Below, piece by piece: positions 20,089-31,599 of a DNA stretch of 64,000 bases (position 1 is the first letter of the stretch; every line of letters starts with the position of its first letter). The notes under the pieces were generated by a model, which was given only the letters and a program-made list of their open reading frames with translations, made no database searches and was not told the DNA's origin. The stretch spans positions 18,618,974 to 18,682,973 of the forward strand of contig NC_089724.1 of assembly GCF_035083965.1 (NCBI RefSeq). Reading direction: 5' to 3'. The stretch is from Branchiostoma lanceolatum. Taxonomy: Eukaryota; Chordata; Leptocardii; Amphioxiformes; Branchiostomatidae. A program made the position numbers and the translations under genes.

Positions 20089-23000
20089 TCAGTAGTGTGT
20101 GAAACAACACTGCAGCTTACTTAACTGCTCCAGCTTGTTCTCCCGAATCCACTGAATCCACTTCTTCCAGTCGTCACTGCCCTTCTCCAGGGTCTCCCCG
20201 GCACCCACCACGATCAGCCCCCGCCTGGCTCGGGTCAGCAACACGTTCATTCGGCGGGGATCGCTCAGGAAGCCTGCAAAACAATCAGCAACGTCATTTG
20301 AGTTTAAGGGGCAAATTGAGACTGCAAACTATGTTGCTTTAAGGAGACTAGGTTCTTTAGCTGTACCATTTTCACTCGCACTTCGTCAAAAAATGCACTA
20401 CGTTTACATTACACACTTACCAACGTATCCTCCCTCATTGGCCCGAACAGCAGAGAAAATGATGACGTCACGTTCTTGTCCTTGGAACCCATCTACTGAC
20501 CGGACGGCGATGTTCCGCTTCAAGCCCTCTTTGATCTTTTCGATCTATTCGTGTGAGGCCAAGCAAATTTAATGAACAGCAAGTAGTTTTCAAAAAAAAC
20601 ACAAGGACACAATCTAATAGACGCATGATGTTTTGCAACATTTACCGGGGAATAAGATATAACATTACACCCTTTAAACAAGGTTAATTTTTTTTGGTAA
20701 CATTTACGTACGCTGTATCACTGATTGGCATAGCTTGATACATACCTGCGCCTTGTAGGGTGACACGATCCCAATGTCATCCTCACGAATGTCACCTCCC
20801 TCAAGCAGTTGTTTTGTGACGTTGGTGACAATTTGGACCTCTTCATCATTAAACTTGGACGTCCCACGGGATGTCTCGCGAGAAGAAACGTTAACAAACG
20901 AAACTGGCATTTTCTGGTTAGGCCAGTTGAACCCCGAGGGCGGCATTCTGTCGGATGCTTCTACGCCATTTTTAATCCGACCTTCGTAGAAACGTTCTGA
21001 TGGGAAGGTCGAAATTGCCGGATGCATTCTGTACTGTGTGTCCAGAAGGTGAACCTGAACCTTCTGTCCTCTCCATCTGAAATTAAAACAGAACTTCAAT
21101 ATTTTCTTCGTCTGCGCTCTCAACAAAGATTAAACTCATGGCCTCTTTGATAAGCAAGCACGGCAACTAGTCACATGCATTTGAAACTCAGTCATTTATA
21201 ATGGACGACAATGATCATTTCTATATTCTTAGACTTTATGTTGTTGTCTTAGTAAAATGTACAATACTGAATATATTAACCTTTCGAAGAGGGAGATTTT
21301 CAACTCCTGTGCATCCTCGGTCTGTACGAGCGGTGGGAGTTGCTGGTCGTCCCCGATGAGACAGACCTGCTGACAGCCGTGAGACAGGGCACACAGCACC
21401 GCCGGCTCCGTGGCCTGCGCCGCCTCGTCAACGAGCACACGACGGAACGTCAGCTGCTGCAGAACCGGGCTGCCCGCGCCGATACACGTCGTGCAGATGA
21501 TCTGTGTTATAATGATAGAAGTTCAGTCACTGAAAAGTTTCATTGGCTTGAAGTAGAAGAAATATCCAATACGTTGTGTTGAACATCATGTTCATCTGAC
21601 TCTTGTCTGTCTATATTTGGAAGATGATAGAGCTACATGTTATACTGGACGTACCTTCCAAATAATATTCCCTTTGCACAAAACTTTCGGGCCATTATAG
21701 ATACAAAGATGCAGACATTTTTAATAAAACTCTTATCACTTACCTTTGCCTTGGACAGGATCGCTTTAATGCCCTGAGCTTTCTTTCTTCCCCTCCTGGA
21801 TTCCTCCGAGCCGTACTTCTCGTCGTACCGTTTGTCGAGCGTGAGGTGCCTGAGGCCATACCTTACCTTCTCGGGCTGACCAACGCGCAGTATCTGCTCT
21901 TGTGGAACATTTCTGCGGGGAACAAATAGGAGAGCGTCAATATCTGTGTTATGATATCACCATCTTAACCTTACACTATACGTGTCATATCAAGCCTTGC
22001 CTTGAGTAAGGCAAATAGAAGGTTACATATCTCGCATGGCACCCTGGATGATAGAAAGTGGCAATACCTTATCCAAGAACATTACTCTGAAGCAGTTGCG
22101 ACTACTATTTAGAAATGATCAGACCTTTTCCTACCTGTCTATAAGTTTCTGTATGATGTTGTCAACTCCCTCGTTTGTCTCTGCCACGGCCAGAATCTTG
22201 TTGTCACTTTGCTCCTGCCATCGGGCGATGACTTCAGCCGCGGCCCTTGTCTTCCCTGTTCCCGGCGGTCCCTGGATCAGCGTGATCTCAGACGAGGCGG
22301 TCGCTTGGACAGCTTTCTCCTGGCTTCTGTTCATCATACTCTCCGTAGACCATCGCTTCTTCGGTCGCACGTCTGTAGGAACATCAAAGCCAGAACTCTC
22401 AGTTCGTTGATGCTCGAATGGAGCATCGGTTTGGAGATCTTCACCATCTGTAGGACCAGTAGGGGGCGCTTCTGTTGTTCCTGGTACCTCGGGTTGTGCT
22501 TCCGCTTCACTTCGGGTGACGTCGGCTGCCATTCGGTCTTCGTCGATGTCCTGCTCGAAGATAGTGGTCAGTGCGCCAACGCTACCTCCGAAAGATGAGA
22601 TTACGCGTTCACAAATCAGGTTACTGGGGGTGTCCGAGTCGGCTTTCACGCAGAGGCAGTCGAGTGCCGCCATTACCCGCTTGTAGGAAATGCGATTGCC
22701 GATGTGGACGGCGGTGAACTGCCCGGGAGTGATGTACTGTAGCTGCGTCCTGCCACTGGTCCACAGAACTTTCAGCTCAACTTCTACCGAATACAAAGAA
22801 GACAGAAGTTAATCAACATCACAAGACACATTTGAAGTAACCTTAAGCGGGATGAAAAGACTTGTGATACGTTATTCTATAGCTGCGACGTTGAACGTTT
22901 GTACACATACCGGTCCTGTCGATGTTGACTTCGGTCACTATGACTGAGGGTGAAGTCTGAGACGACGGTACCGCCGTTATCTGCAGCTGGTCCCCGACAG

Positions 23001-26000
23001 ACAGCGGCAGCTCGTTCTCCTCCCAGTCAGCAATGATGCACCGACCATCATACTCTTCCACGCGTATGACCGAGATCTCGTCCTCTCTCGCGCGAAGAGC
23101 CCGGCTCCGGCAGCTACAGACCTCCTCCCGGACTTCCATGGTACAAAGCGCTGTCCAGTGTAGGTAGTAATCCAGGCGTCCGGGTACAACGTCAGATTGG
23201 TTCATGGGAAGTACACCTAAAGCGTGACAACGTAAAATATGTTACATTCGGTGTAAGAAAATGACACAGAAAAATTTGTTTAAATGGTCACGTCAAAAGT
23301 ATATAACGGCCTATACTAGATGTTCAAAAGTATATAACGGCCTATACTAGATGTTCACATGTACTTATTGTCCCCTATTATTGAGTCAAGATCTAAATGT
23401 TAACCTGTTTTGTCGTTTGGTGCTACAAAACTGTGTTTCACATACCATCTCTGATCATGTCCAGCAGACTGTTGGCGCAGTCCACGCCTGCGTACTGAAG
23501 GTAAACGAACAGTTGTCGTAACCTGTCCAGTCCAAAGACGACGCCATCTCTTTGGAGAGTTCTACAAAATCTGATGAAGAAAATGTATGGTCTTAAGATG
23601 ACATTCACAAGTATTGCAATATCATTATTTACACCAGAACACAATACAATATGACAATCGGGCCGCTTATTTTTATTGCATATATCAACAGTGCGGCTTA
23701 CCATGCTTCTTCAAAGAGATGGAAATTTGTCGATGGCTTAAATCTGTTGGACATTCGTAACCCGCCCACGGCTACGTCAAACTTGCAGCGTGACTTAACG
23801 GACCTCGACAAATGGTCCCACGATCAGCAAATGGTCCTACATCCCGGTAAATGCAAGGTCATGCACATCCAGTTCAGCAAGGTCGCATCAATCCCTCCCC
23901 CCTCTACCTTAACAACATCGAACTGAAACAGGTGCAGGTGATGAGAATTCTGGGGGTTCTCCTGCAGGCCGACCTGAAGTGGAATGCACATGTAGACCAC
24001 ATTTGTAACAGTGCCAGCCAGCGGCTGTACCTACTTCGGAGACTGAAATACTTTCATGTTCCCAAAGAGGACCTTGTCTCAGTGTATGTGTGTTATGTAC
24101 GTCCCGTCACGGAATATGCCGCCCCAGTCTGGCACTCTGGCCTCACAAGTGCATTGAGTCAGAAGATTGAGAAAATTCAAAGAAGAGCCGTCAGGATAAT
24201 CCTGGGGTCAGACTACTCCGGCTACACCGATGCCTGTACCATCCTGCACCTACCTACTCTCCAGGCGCGTCGTAGCAACCTGACTCTGAACTTTGCCACC
24301 TCTCTGCTATCATCTGAACTGTACCGCCACTTCCTGCCACCCGTAAGACAGTCAATCAGCAGCCGACGCACGCGTTCGTCGAACAAACTGCAACTTCAAC
24401 GCTGTAGAACTGACCGTTATAGAAACAGCGCCATACCTCAGATGACCCGTCTGATGAACAATACTTGACTTTACCATCTGTTTACTAGTATATGGCTTTA
24501 CTACATGTCATTCTGTCTCAAACGAAATAACGCTGATTCCCAGCCTTTAGCACTACGCCGCTCGTTTAACTTCCATTGTTTTTAATATGTATTTACCTTT
24601 TACGAATTAATGACTCGTACGTCTTGTAAAGTCAGACTGCAATTCAGTCTGTTGACTGTCACGGTCTGATTGTATTGTGTGTGCAATAAATAAACCATTC
24701 ATCAATCGAAACATTGGACTTAAGTAAAGAGGCTTCAATTCACCTGCGGATTCTCGTGAGTGTGACCTCTGTGTCCACGTGAGCTACCGGCTGCACGCAC
24801 ATATATGACGTCATGAACACAATGTTGATGAGCACGTGAAAGTATCTCTCTTCGGTCTCGGGTCGGAGGTTGACTTGATCACGATACCTCCACAACAAAG
24901 ATTCAAGCCTCAAAGCTGCCTGCAGTGTGAAGAGGAGAAACACACACTAAGCCGTTTGTTTATGTTAGCGGTTATAAGTTTGAAAAAGGCAGTAACAAAA
25001 GTGATATATATATATATATATGTCACAATTGTTTCTTCTCACACTAACAATAAGACAGCTGTAAGTGAAACGTACCTCGGGTAGTTGTCCAAAGAGTTCA
25101 ATGATATGGTTAAGCGAGTCACTTGTCAGCGTCCCGGCCTCTCCGGCCTCACAGATAGCTTCACACATGGATTCAAACTTGCGCAGGCGCTCAGCCTCCT
25201 CTGAAAGGACTTCTTCTGGTTCAACCCCCAGCTCAGGAAACTCTCGGTGACTTCCTACATCGACAGTGAACGCCGTGCCTTCCACGTGCGTCTCTCCTGT
25301 TGCGTCTTGCGACGGTTCTTCCGTGAAGGCTTCCCGCTGTCGCCGCTCGGTGTAGATGCTCGGGCCGCACTGCATATGTGTAACTTGATAAAAGATTTCA
25401 ACTGACTGGACTTCTTCCTTCTGCAGCTTGACCGAGCGGTCTCTTCGTTCTCCGGGAAACCTGTCCAGCGCCACGCTCATCTTGACGGATCCGTCGCTCA
25501 ACCGTAGCCACACGAATGTCCTCGGGCGTATGACGTTGTAGATCTGCAGGTGTTCCGAGTCCAGCTCCAACAGGTAGTCGTCGTTCCTGTGGCCATCTTG
25601 AAGGTCCACCATTTCCATCCCTCCCCCGGAGTGGTCCGAGAAGAAGACGACTGTGGGACGCCCCGAGCTCTGGTCTGTAGTGATGACGTCCTCCATCACT
25701 AGCGGCCCGGGAAGACACAGTCCCAGCACCAGGACTGTTCCAGCCAGGCAGAACTCAAAGATAAGCAGCTTCGGCGTCTCGGACGTCAGGACACTTCGGA
25801 CGGTCGGCCAAGATATGTCTTCATCGGACTGCTGGTAGAAGAGTGACCACTGGTTTGGCGACATTATGTCCATCCGCTCTATGTCGTTCTCCGTAAGAAC
25901 CCTTGATCTGTAGAAGGCATTGCTGATGTACTTCATGGGTAGTTCAGGGCAATCAATTACCACTCTTGCCTTCTGACTTGGCGTGAAACGCGTGAAATCG

Positions 26001-28849
26001 ATCCGGCTCACGTAGCTCTGAAGGTCCCCGAGGCAGCCGTTGCTCTCACACCATTTGTACAGGAAACGGAAGAGCTGATACTCGCTGACGTTGATGTCCT
26101 TGTTATTCAGAAGGTCTGTGATGTCGGGCTCTTCAAAGACTCTAACTGTCAGGTCGCTGTCTACAGCTACACTGTCGGCGAGGTAGAGATCCGCGCGTTC
26201 CAGCATCTTCTGCCACACGTATCTGGTCTCCCGTGCTTCTGGCGGCTAAAGAGTGAAATACGTCCATGTCCGTTACTGATGAAAGGCAAAGGCGAAAGAT
26301 GGTCTATCTACGTCCTCAATGAAATCAGACATCCAAACAAACACTGGACATGAAAAAAATATTCACATGATAGAAAAGGCTCGTACAGTAGATACCTTGA
26401 GCAAACGAGGTGGAATAACAACGCCTTTCCCGGTCTTTGCTGTGTCGACTGCAGTGGCGAACAGCTTCGCGATATTGCGACACTCGGACGACTTGACGCC
26501 TCTGACGTCAGCCCATCTGTTGAAGAGCTCGTTGAGTCGGCTGACCGTGCGGCTGTTGTAGTTCGCAAACACGGAAATGAGGTCGTCACTGGAGACACGT
26601 TCTTTCTTTGCAGCTTCTCCACCTGAAAAACAAAATTTCCAATGTCTATTTTGTGATCTTCTCAAAGGAAACGTTTCCCCATGAGACGTGGTCTGCAGGC
26701 CCTACTTGTGAGATTTTGCATGATCACAGTCACTATACACATGTATTTGATTATGAATACCAAAACTAGAATAGGCAACAAGGTGCATTTTAACATAAGT
26801 GCTGTATGTACATAACAAATAGCTAGCAACAAATAGTCATGAATGATTGTGATTTATATTCATAACATGCATTGTGTAGAGATCACTTGAAGAGTTACCT
26901 GGATAGGAGAGCGGTTTCTCCTCACACTCTGGAACCAGATCTGGATCCCAGCACACAAAGAACTTATCTCCATCGAGGTCGCTGCCGGCTATCTCATCGG
27001 CATGTGGCCGCTCGCCTACCAGAAACAAGGGACACATATCAATACAATGTAGACCTTTGTCAGTTATGTCAAGCATCCACCACATTGACTCCGCCACGCC
27101 ACTTCACATTCTCTTTCCTGTAGATTGAAAACTGACGTTGAAAAAAGTTTGTTTCGTCTTGTTTTGTTTTGTTTTAACGTGTAGCTGGTTTAGTGCGTTA
27201 CCTTGTACAGGAAACACTATGCAGTCCACAAGATGGCGGCACTCCTCCACATTGACACACTGCAACACGCGGAAGTCTCCGGGATGGTAACACGGACACT
27301 TCACGACAGCCACCGTCGTGTCAGCGAATACCTGTCACACAGCAGAGAAAAAGCACGTTTGATATAATGTCCTGGAATAGCATGTGCAAAATAAATGTTG
27401 GCCCTTCAGACATTTGTATCAAAACTAATATCGGAGATGCGTATCATGCATAATTATAATTAATGAGGTAAATGATTGAAGAATGGCAATGAGAAAAAGT
27501 AAATACATATGTATCTTAAGTTGTACTCATATATTTGTTCCTACCTGCGTTTTCCCTCGCACTGTGGCTTGGAAGAAGCACTGCCCAGGCTGAAGCTTGC
27601 CCGAAGGATCACAGACCCCGAAAACGTTTCTGGACTTTTCTATGGGTATTTTCAATGCTCTCGCTGGCTCAGGCTTTGTGTTGAGGAGTTTGTGGACTTT
27701 GTTAGCTTTGGGGGGACGTCGCACTCTATTACGGAACCCCCGAAGTATCTCCAGCGTCTCGTTGTCAGGTCCGTCCTCTCGCGAGAACAGACGTTCGGCG
27801 AGACCCATGTATCCCCGGGCGCAGAGGTGGCGGAATGCTACTTCTTTGTCAATCTCTAGGCGGTCAAGTTCCCGGAAATACGTATCTTGCTTTGACAGGA
27901 ACACATCGTCTTGGATGCCTAGCGCTGAGAGCATCATGATGTACTGTTTGTTGAGCTGGCCGAACGCGTAGGGCTGGGAGATGCCGTCATCACACACACC
28001 GAAGACGTGCGGCGCTGGTAACTTCCACTTGAACTTCTCTTGTGAGGGGCGAATGCACACACCGTTGGGAAGAGATGGGTCGATCATGACGATACCCTTG
28101 CATCCCTTCATGCGGAACTGGATAACGGAAGGGACCGGTGGGTCCTGGTGTCGGTAACGCTCAGAAATGTCTTTGTCGTCCGTGATTTTTCTGGCGCAGG
28201 CTACAGATATGAAACCGCAGCCGTCAGTGAACGTGAACCCGTTGGCCTCGATGTCCTTGATGTGATCTATCTCCTTCACGTGAAGTTCAAGGCACTTTGT
28301 CGCCGTCGAGAGTAAAAGACCGATTCGTGCTGCTCGCTTGGAAGGATTCTTTATGGCTTCAAACTCGCCGAATCTGTTTACCAGCCGTTCCCAAGGACCC
28401 AGGACTCCCTGATCGTACAGAATGCACGTTCTCTCTCGGAGCTGACTCGCGCTGTGACCGAAGAACACATAATGGCGCTTCTGCTGGTTTCCAACCGACA
28501 CTTTGAACCCTGACTTCAAGACTGCCGTGACGACATGACGGGGTGTACTCAGGTCAAAATGGAGGACGACAAAATGGCCGACGTCGTGTTCTCGGAACAG
28601 TGAACACATCTTAGCATCACTGAAGTCCGTCTCGACGAAAAAATCGTCTATTCTTAACTTCTTCCTTCTGACGTCTTCACGTCCCCTCTTGCGTCGTATG
28701 TAGACAACTTTGATGGGAACTTTCTGGAGTCTCTCCTGTGGTCTTGACCGTTTCTGGTTATAGATCAGTTCTTTCTGCGCAACACGTCCGTCTTCTGTGT
28801 CTGGATTCTCCAGAAAGCCCGTTAGAGTACGCGGATCTGTTGACACCAT
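20089..28849 (-). CDS. RNA-dependent RNA polymerase fused to a UPF1-like superfamily 1 helicase
   Basis: Fourteen exons in one continuous frame give 1,744 residues: 28849-27545, 27331-27202, 27015-26899, 26622-26396, 26245-25076, 24919-24744, 23570-23446, 23216-22911, 22783-22135, 21912-21744, 21501-21281, 21076-20746, 20544-20421 and 20273-20089. An in-frame TAA 33 nt upstream supports the start. Residues about 60-593 form a cellular (QDE-1/EGO-1 class) RdRP: FTDGCGFIS, FRMKGCKGIVMIDP, then RPHADEIAGSDLDGD with the catalytic Asp triad at 491, 493 and 495 (26966-26980), and the C-terminal VDTAKTGKGVVIP. Residues 594-983 are of uncertain nature; part looks BACK-like. Residues about 1050-1744 are a helicase with a barrel domain and all motifs: GPPGTGKT (about 1357), AETNEGVDN, LVDEAAQATEP, LIGDDQQLPP, LLDTQYRMHP, VDGFQGQERD, LLTRARRG. 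RdRPs make dsRNA for silencing, and partner helicases of this class unwind RNA. Alternative: two genes, with the helicase starting at Met 23203-23205. A weak donor just before the final stop could add a further exon. Confidence 0.85.
23294..23355. repeat. 31-bp tandem duplication
   Basis: Two exact adjacent copies of a 31-bp unit (beginning caaaagtatataacggccta) lie in the intron between the eighth and seventh exons of the polymerase-helicase gene. There is no sign of function. Confidence 0.9.
23640..24700 (+). mobile_element. 5'-truncated, decayed CR1-like retrotransposon, antisense in the RdRP-helicase gene
   Basis: The plus strand encodes the C-terminal part of a non-LTR reverse transcriptase, with family phrases DLDKWSHDQQMVLHPGKCK, ILGVLLQADLKWNAHVDHIC and EKIQRRAVRIILG. 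It is broken: the reading frame shifts near 23890, and the catalytic F/YxDD motif reads FVDG. The 3' end has aataaataaacc near 24685. It fills almost the whole 1.17-kb intron between exons 24919-24744 and 23570-23446 and is oriented opposite to the host gene. It cannot be active. Confidence 0.88.
25004..25021. repeat. (TA)9 microsatellite
   Basis: A pure TA dinucleotide run in the intron just downstream of the 1,170-nt exon of the polymerase-helicase gene. Confidence 0.95.
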
Positions 28850-29242
28850 TCTTACAGCTGCTGTTGATTTGTCATTGAGTTACTGTTTCTAGAGATACAC
28901 AAATACTGTTAACGGGCATGGGACATAAACGTTCCCACAGGATTGCACCTGCACATACATAAACAGACATCTGTTAAGCGGCAGCGAAAAAAAACCCAAC
29001 TTTTCACCTTCTTGGGCAAGGTTACATAGACAAAGTGCTCGTGCAGTCAGTCTGTGCTGTCGGACGAGGGAAAAGATGATCATTGAGAGCTCTATGCAAG
29101 TGAATCTACCGGAGATCAGCGCGCAAAGGCCGTCGGGAGGGATAGGTCTGTACAGGTGAAAGGGTACGCGGAAGTGACTTACGGCTAGCGGTGCTGGGAC
29201 CCGATGATATAACAGGTCCGTTTGCAATTACTTTCTAGTTTA
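28850..29242. promoter_or_regulatory. Upstream region of the RdRP-helicase gene
   Basis: A TCTCTAG acceptor-like sequence about 40 nt upstream of the start codon suggests an untranslated first exon farther to the right. No further coding exon with RdRP similarity is visible here. The transcription start has not been located. Confidence 0.3.
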
Positions 29243-30103
29243 AGCCTAGGTTACACATAGCCGAACATGGCCTCCCGACTCTCCCCCGACCATGGTTAGA
29301 GTGATTCGGCAGTGATTCGGGAGCTAGGTCGGCTGGCGTTCGGCTGAGTCTGCTGGCGTTCGGCTGAGTCGGCTGGTGTTCGGCTGTGCCAGCCGAATGT
29401 TTTGAAAATTTCAAAACATTCGGCTCTGGACGGAGGGTCTGAAATGGGTCGGCTGGTGTTCGGCGCGGTCGGCTAGTGCTCGGCTGGTATTCGGAATTGA
29501 GTCAGCAGTAAAATTAAAACCTTAACCACGCCAGAAACACTACTGACTTACTCCCAACTAGTTTCCAACCTACCCATAACTAACCCCAAGGACGTAGACA
29601 AATCTCTGCTAACTGATTCTCAACCAAGTGACTACTATATGAACGTGGGCAACTCACCCGCGACCTTCACACGACCAAAAACAAAGAAGAACACTAAAAA
29701 CAGTATTAAAGCTAGCTATGATCCGAATTCGATCTCTCGGTGATGTTAACAACATAATAGAATGGATTATCCTACTTAAAAACAAAAATGACCCCTCTTT
29801 TGTAAGTCGCTGAATATGTCCATTTTAATTCGTGAGAAGGTCTGCAATCGGTCGGGGATTAGTCAGGAAAGATTCGGCAGTCTGCGGCTAGAGGTCGGGA
29901 TGGTTGGGTGTAGGCTACAAAGTATTCGGGGCCCATTCGGAAGTAATTCGTGTACTGGTTAGGAGATGATCGGCGCATCTTCGGCGCATGTTCGGCGCCA
30001 AAGATAGGCGTGGCCCAAAAACTGGTCAGACTGCTCCCGAACTTCAGCCGACCTGAGTCGGCTAGCGTTCGGGAGCCATGTTCGGCTATGTGTAACCTAG
30101 GCT
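29243..30103. mobile_element. 861-bp non-autonomous terminal-inverted-repeat transposon
   Basis: The left end AGCCTAGGTTACACATAGCC, and the bases that follow to CGAACATGG, recur as an exact inverted copy at the right end; similarity continues imperfectly inward. TTA flanks both ends (29240-29242 and 30104-30106), giving a 3-bp target duplication compatible with the PIF/Harbinger TWA rule. The interior carries many direct copies of a TCGGCTGGTGTTCGGCTG-like motif (about 29325-29490) and TTCGGCGC motifs (about 29970-30000), and no transposase frame. It lies upstream of the polymerase-helicase gene. The superfamily assignment is an inference. Confidence 0.75.
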
Positions 30104-30106
30104 TTA

Positions 30107-31599
30107 TGCTGCTTTATATCAAGGCGGGGTATTTTTGCCTAATTTGCATAGATTTGCATAAATATACCTTAAACCACGATGTCCCACCTGGTCATACCTA
30201 AAAACGATCGAGAGACATCTAGATATACATCATTCTATAATACTGGGCTAATTGCGGACACGGTGGCCTACGCTTTTCATTTTCTAGCCTCTTCTGAGGA
30301 TCTCCTTTTATAGATCTTCCTTTCAATATGTTCAATTACTCGTCGACCATGTCCCCTCCGATCATTTTACAGACTCAGTCATGATGGTTATCGTTATCTG
30401 CGACTTGTGAACGTTTTTGGCAGGGTGCGCGTGACTGACTCAGCCACACCTAGTATTTGTACAATAGATTCTACTGCAAATGTACTATAGACTCTATTGC
30501 AAATATAAATACAATTTTGCCCTTTACAGCAAACTCTCCTTCAGGCCTTTGGCACGTATTAAGCGCAACGATCAAAAGAGCCCACATTAGTGGTTAGTAC
30601 AAGGGTAGCATGTTAAATGTAGGATAATATAAGGTCACTATAGAAGTCGTACCTGCTCACGGCCAACGTCTCGTCACAAATGAACAAGGCAATGTGAAAC
30701 ATATACACCTACTCTACAAGTCCAGACATGCACCAGGCGAAACTGGGAGCAGTATTATACCGAAGGCTATTGAGTTTCGGTAGATTGTCAAGCTTCATAT
30801 ACACTCACCGCCTACAGGACGTGTCACTCTGGCTACGAGTCTAAAAGGTTCGGGCACGCTATTCGGTCTGCGCCACACAGTTCACCTCACGGCTGCACAT
30901 AATGCCTCAAGTGAAGCCACGCAAATAGACCACTGCGTACGATACACAAAGAGCTTATGACTCATCCAGAAATGTTTTCACACCCTTGTGGTATGGAACA
31001 CGGCCAAGTTTCGGTGCGAATCAGAAGAGACTGGTTTCGGTGTCGTCAAAACATCGAAGTTTCGGTGTGTACGTGACTAGAGTGAGTTGTGCCTTTCCCC
31101 GCCCTTTGTTTCACCATGGCCGTCATGAAAATTGCATGAGGACGACACTTGTAACCGTGATGTATACCTGCTACAATATTGCTATAATATCATACATTGC
31201 TGGCTTTATGTCTCAATAATTAGATTATCATTGCCTTAAATGCGGATCGATGATATCAGAAATATTGGGAAAACCCTGAAGGGGCCCCATAGGTTTCGAA
31301 TGATCTTCCTGTTTGTTCCAGCTCTCGTCGGTACGAGCACAACAGACAGTAGATTTACTCCACCATCCAACACACGAGTTACACGCAGCACAGATCTAGA
31401 GAGTAGCTATGTGACTTTTTGTATGCACAGCTTCAGGGCACATTTAGCCTACACTTACAATTGGTGCTTGCGCTACCGGTCGTCGGGTTAAAGTTGAATC
31501 GTTCAACATTCAAATCTCAGGCAAGTATATTACGTGTTCATGCGTGTTTTTGTTCTATATCCCCATACAGACATTTCAAACCTCTGTGGAGAAAAAAAA
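30107..31599. other. Intergenic region, no gene seen
   Basis: No conserved coding exon is visible on either strand. It contains one near-duplicate pair (about 30469-30505, two copies of an act..atagattctattgcaaat phrase). It probably holds the promoters of the divergent polymerase-helicase gene and the P-loop NTPase gene. No clear promoter motif was found. Confidence 0.4.

Noticed and set aside
23651..24468. Host gene with reverse-transcriptase-like frames
   Set aside because: The frame is shifted, the catalytic motif is FVDG, the 5' part is missing and there is a retroposon-type 3' end. It is a dead CR1-like fragment.
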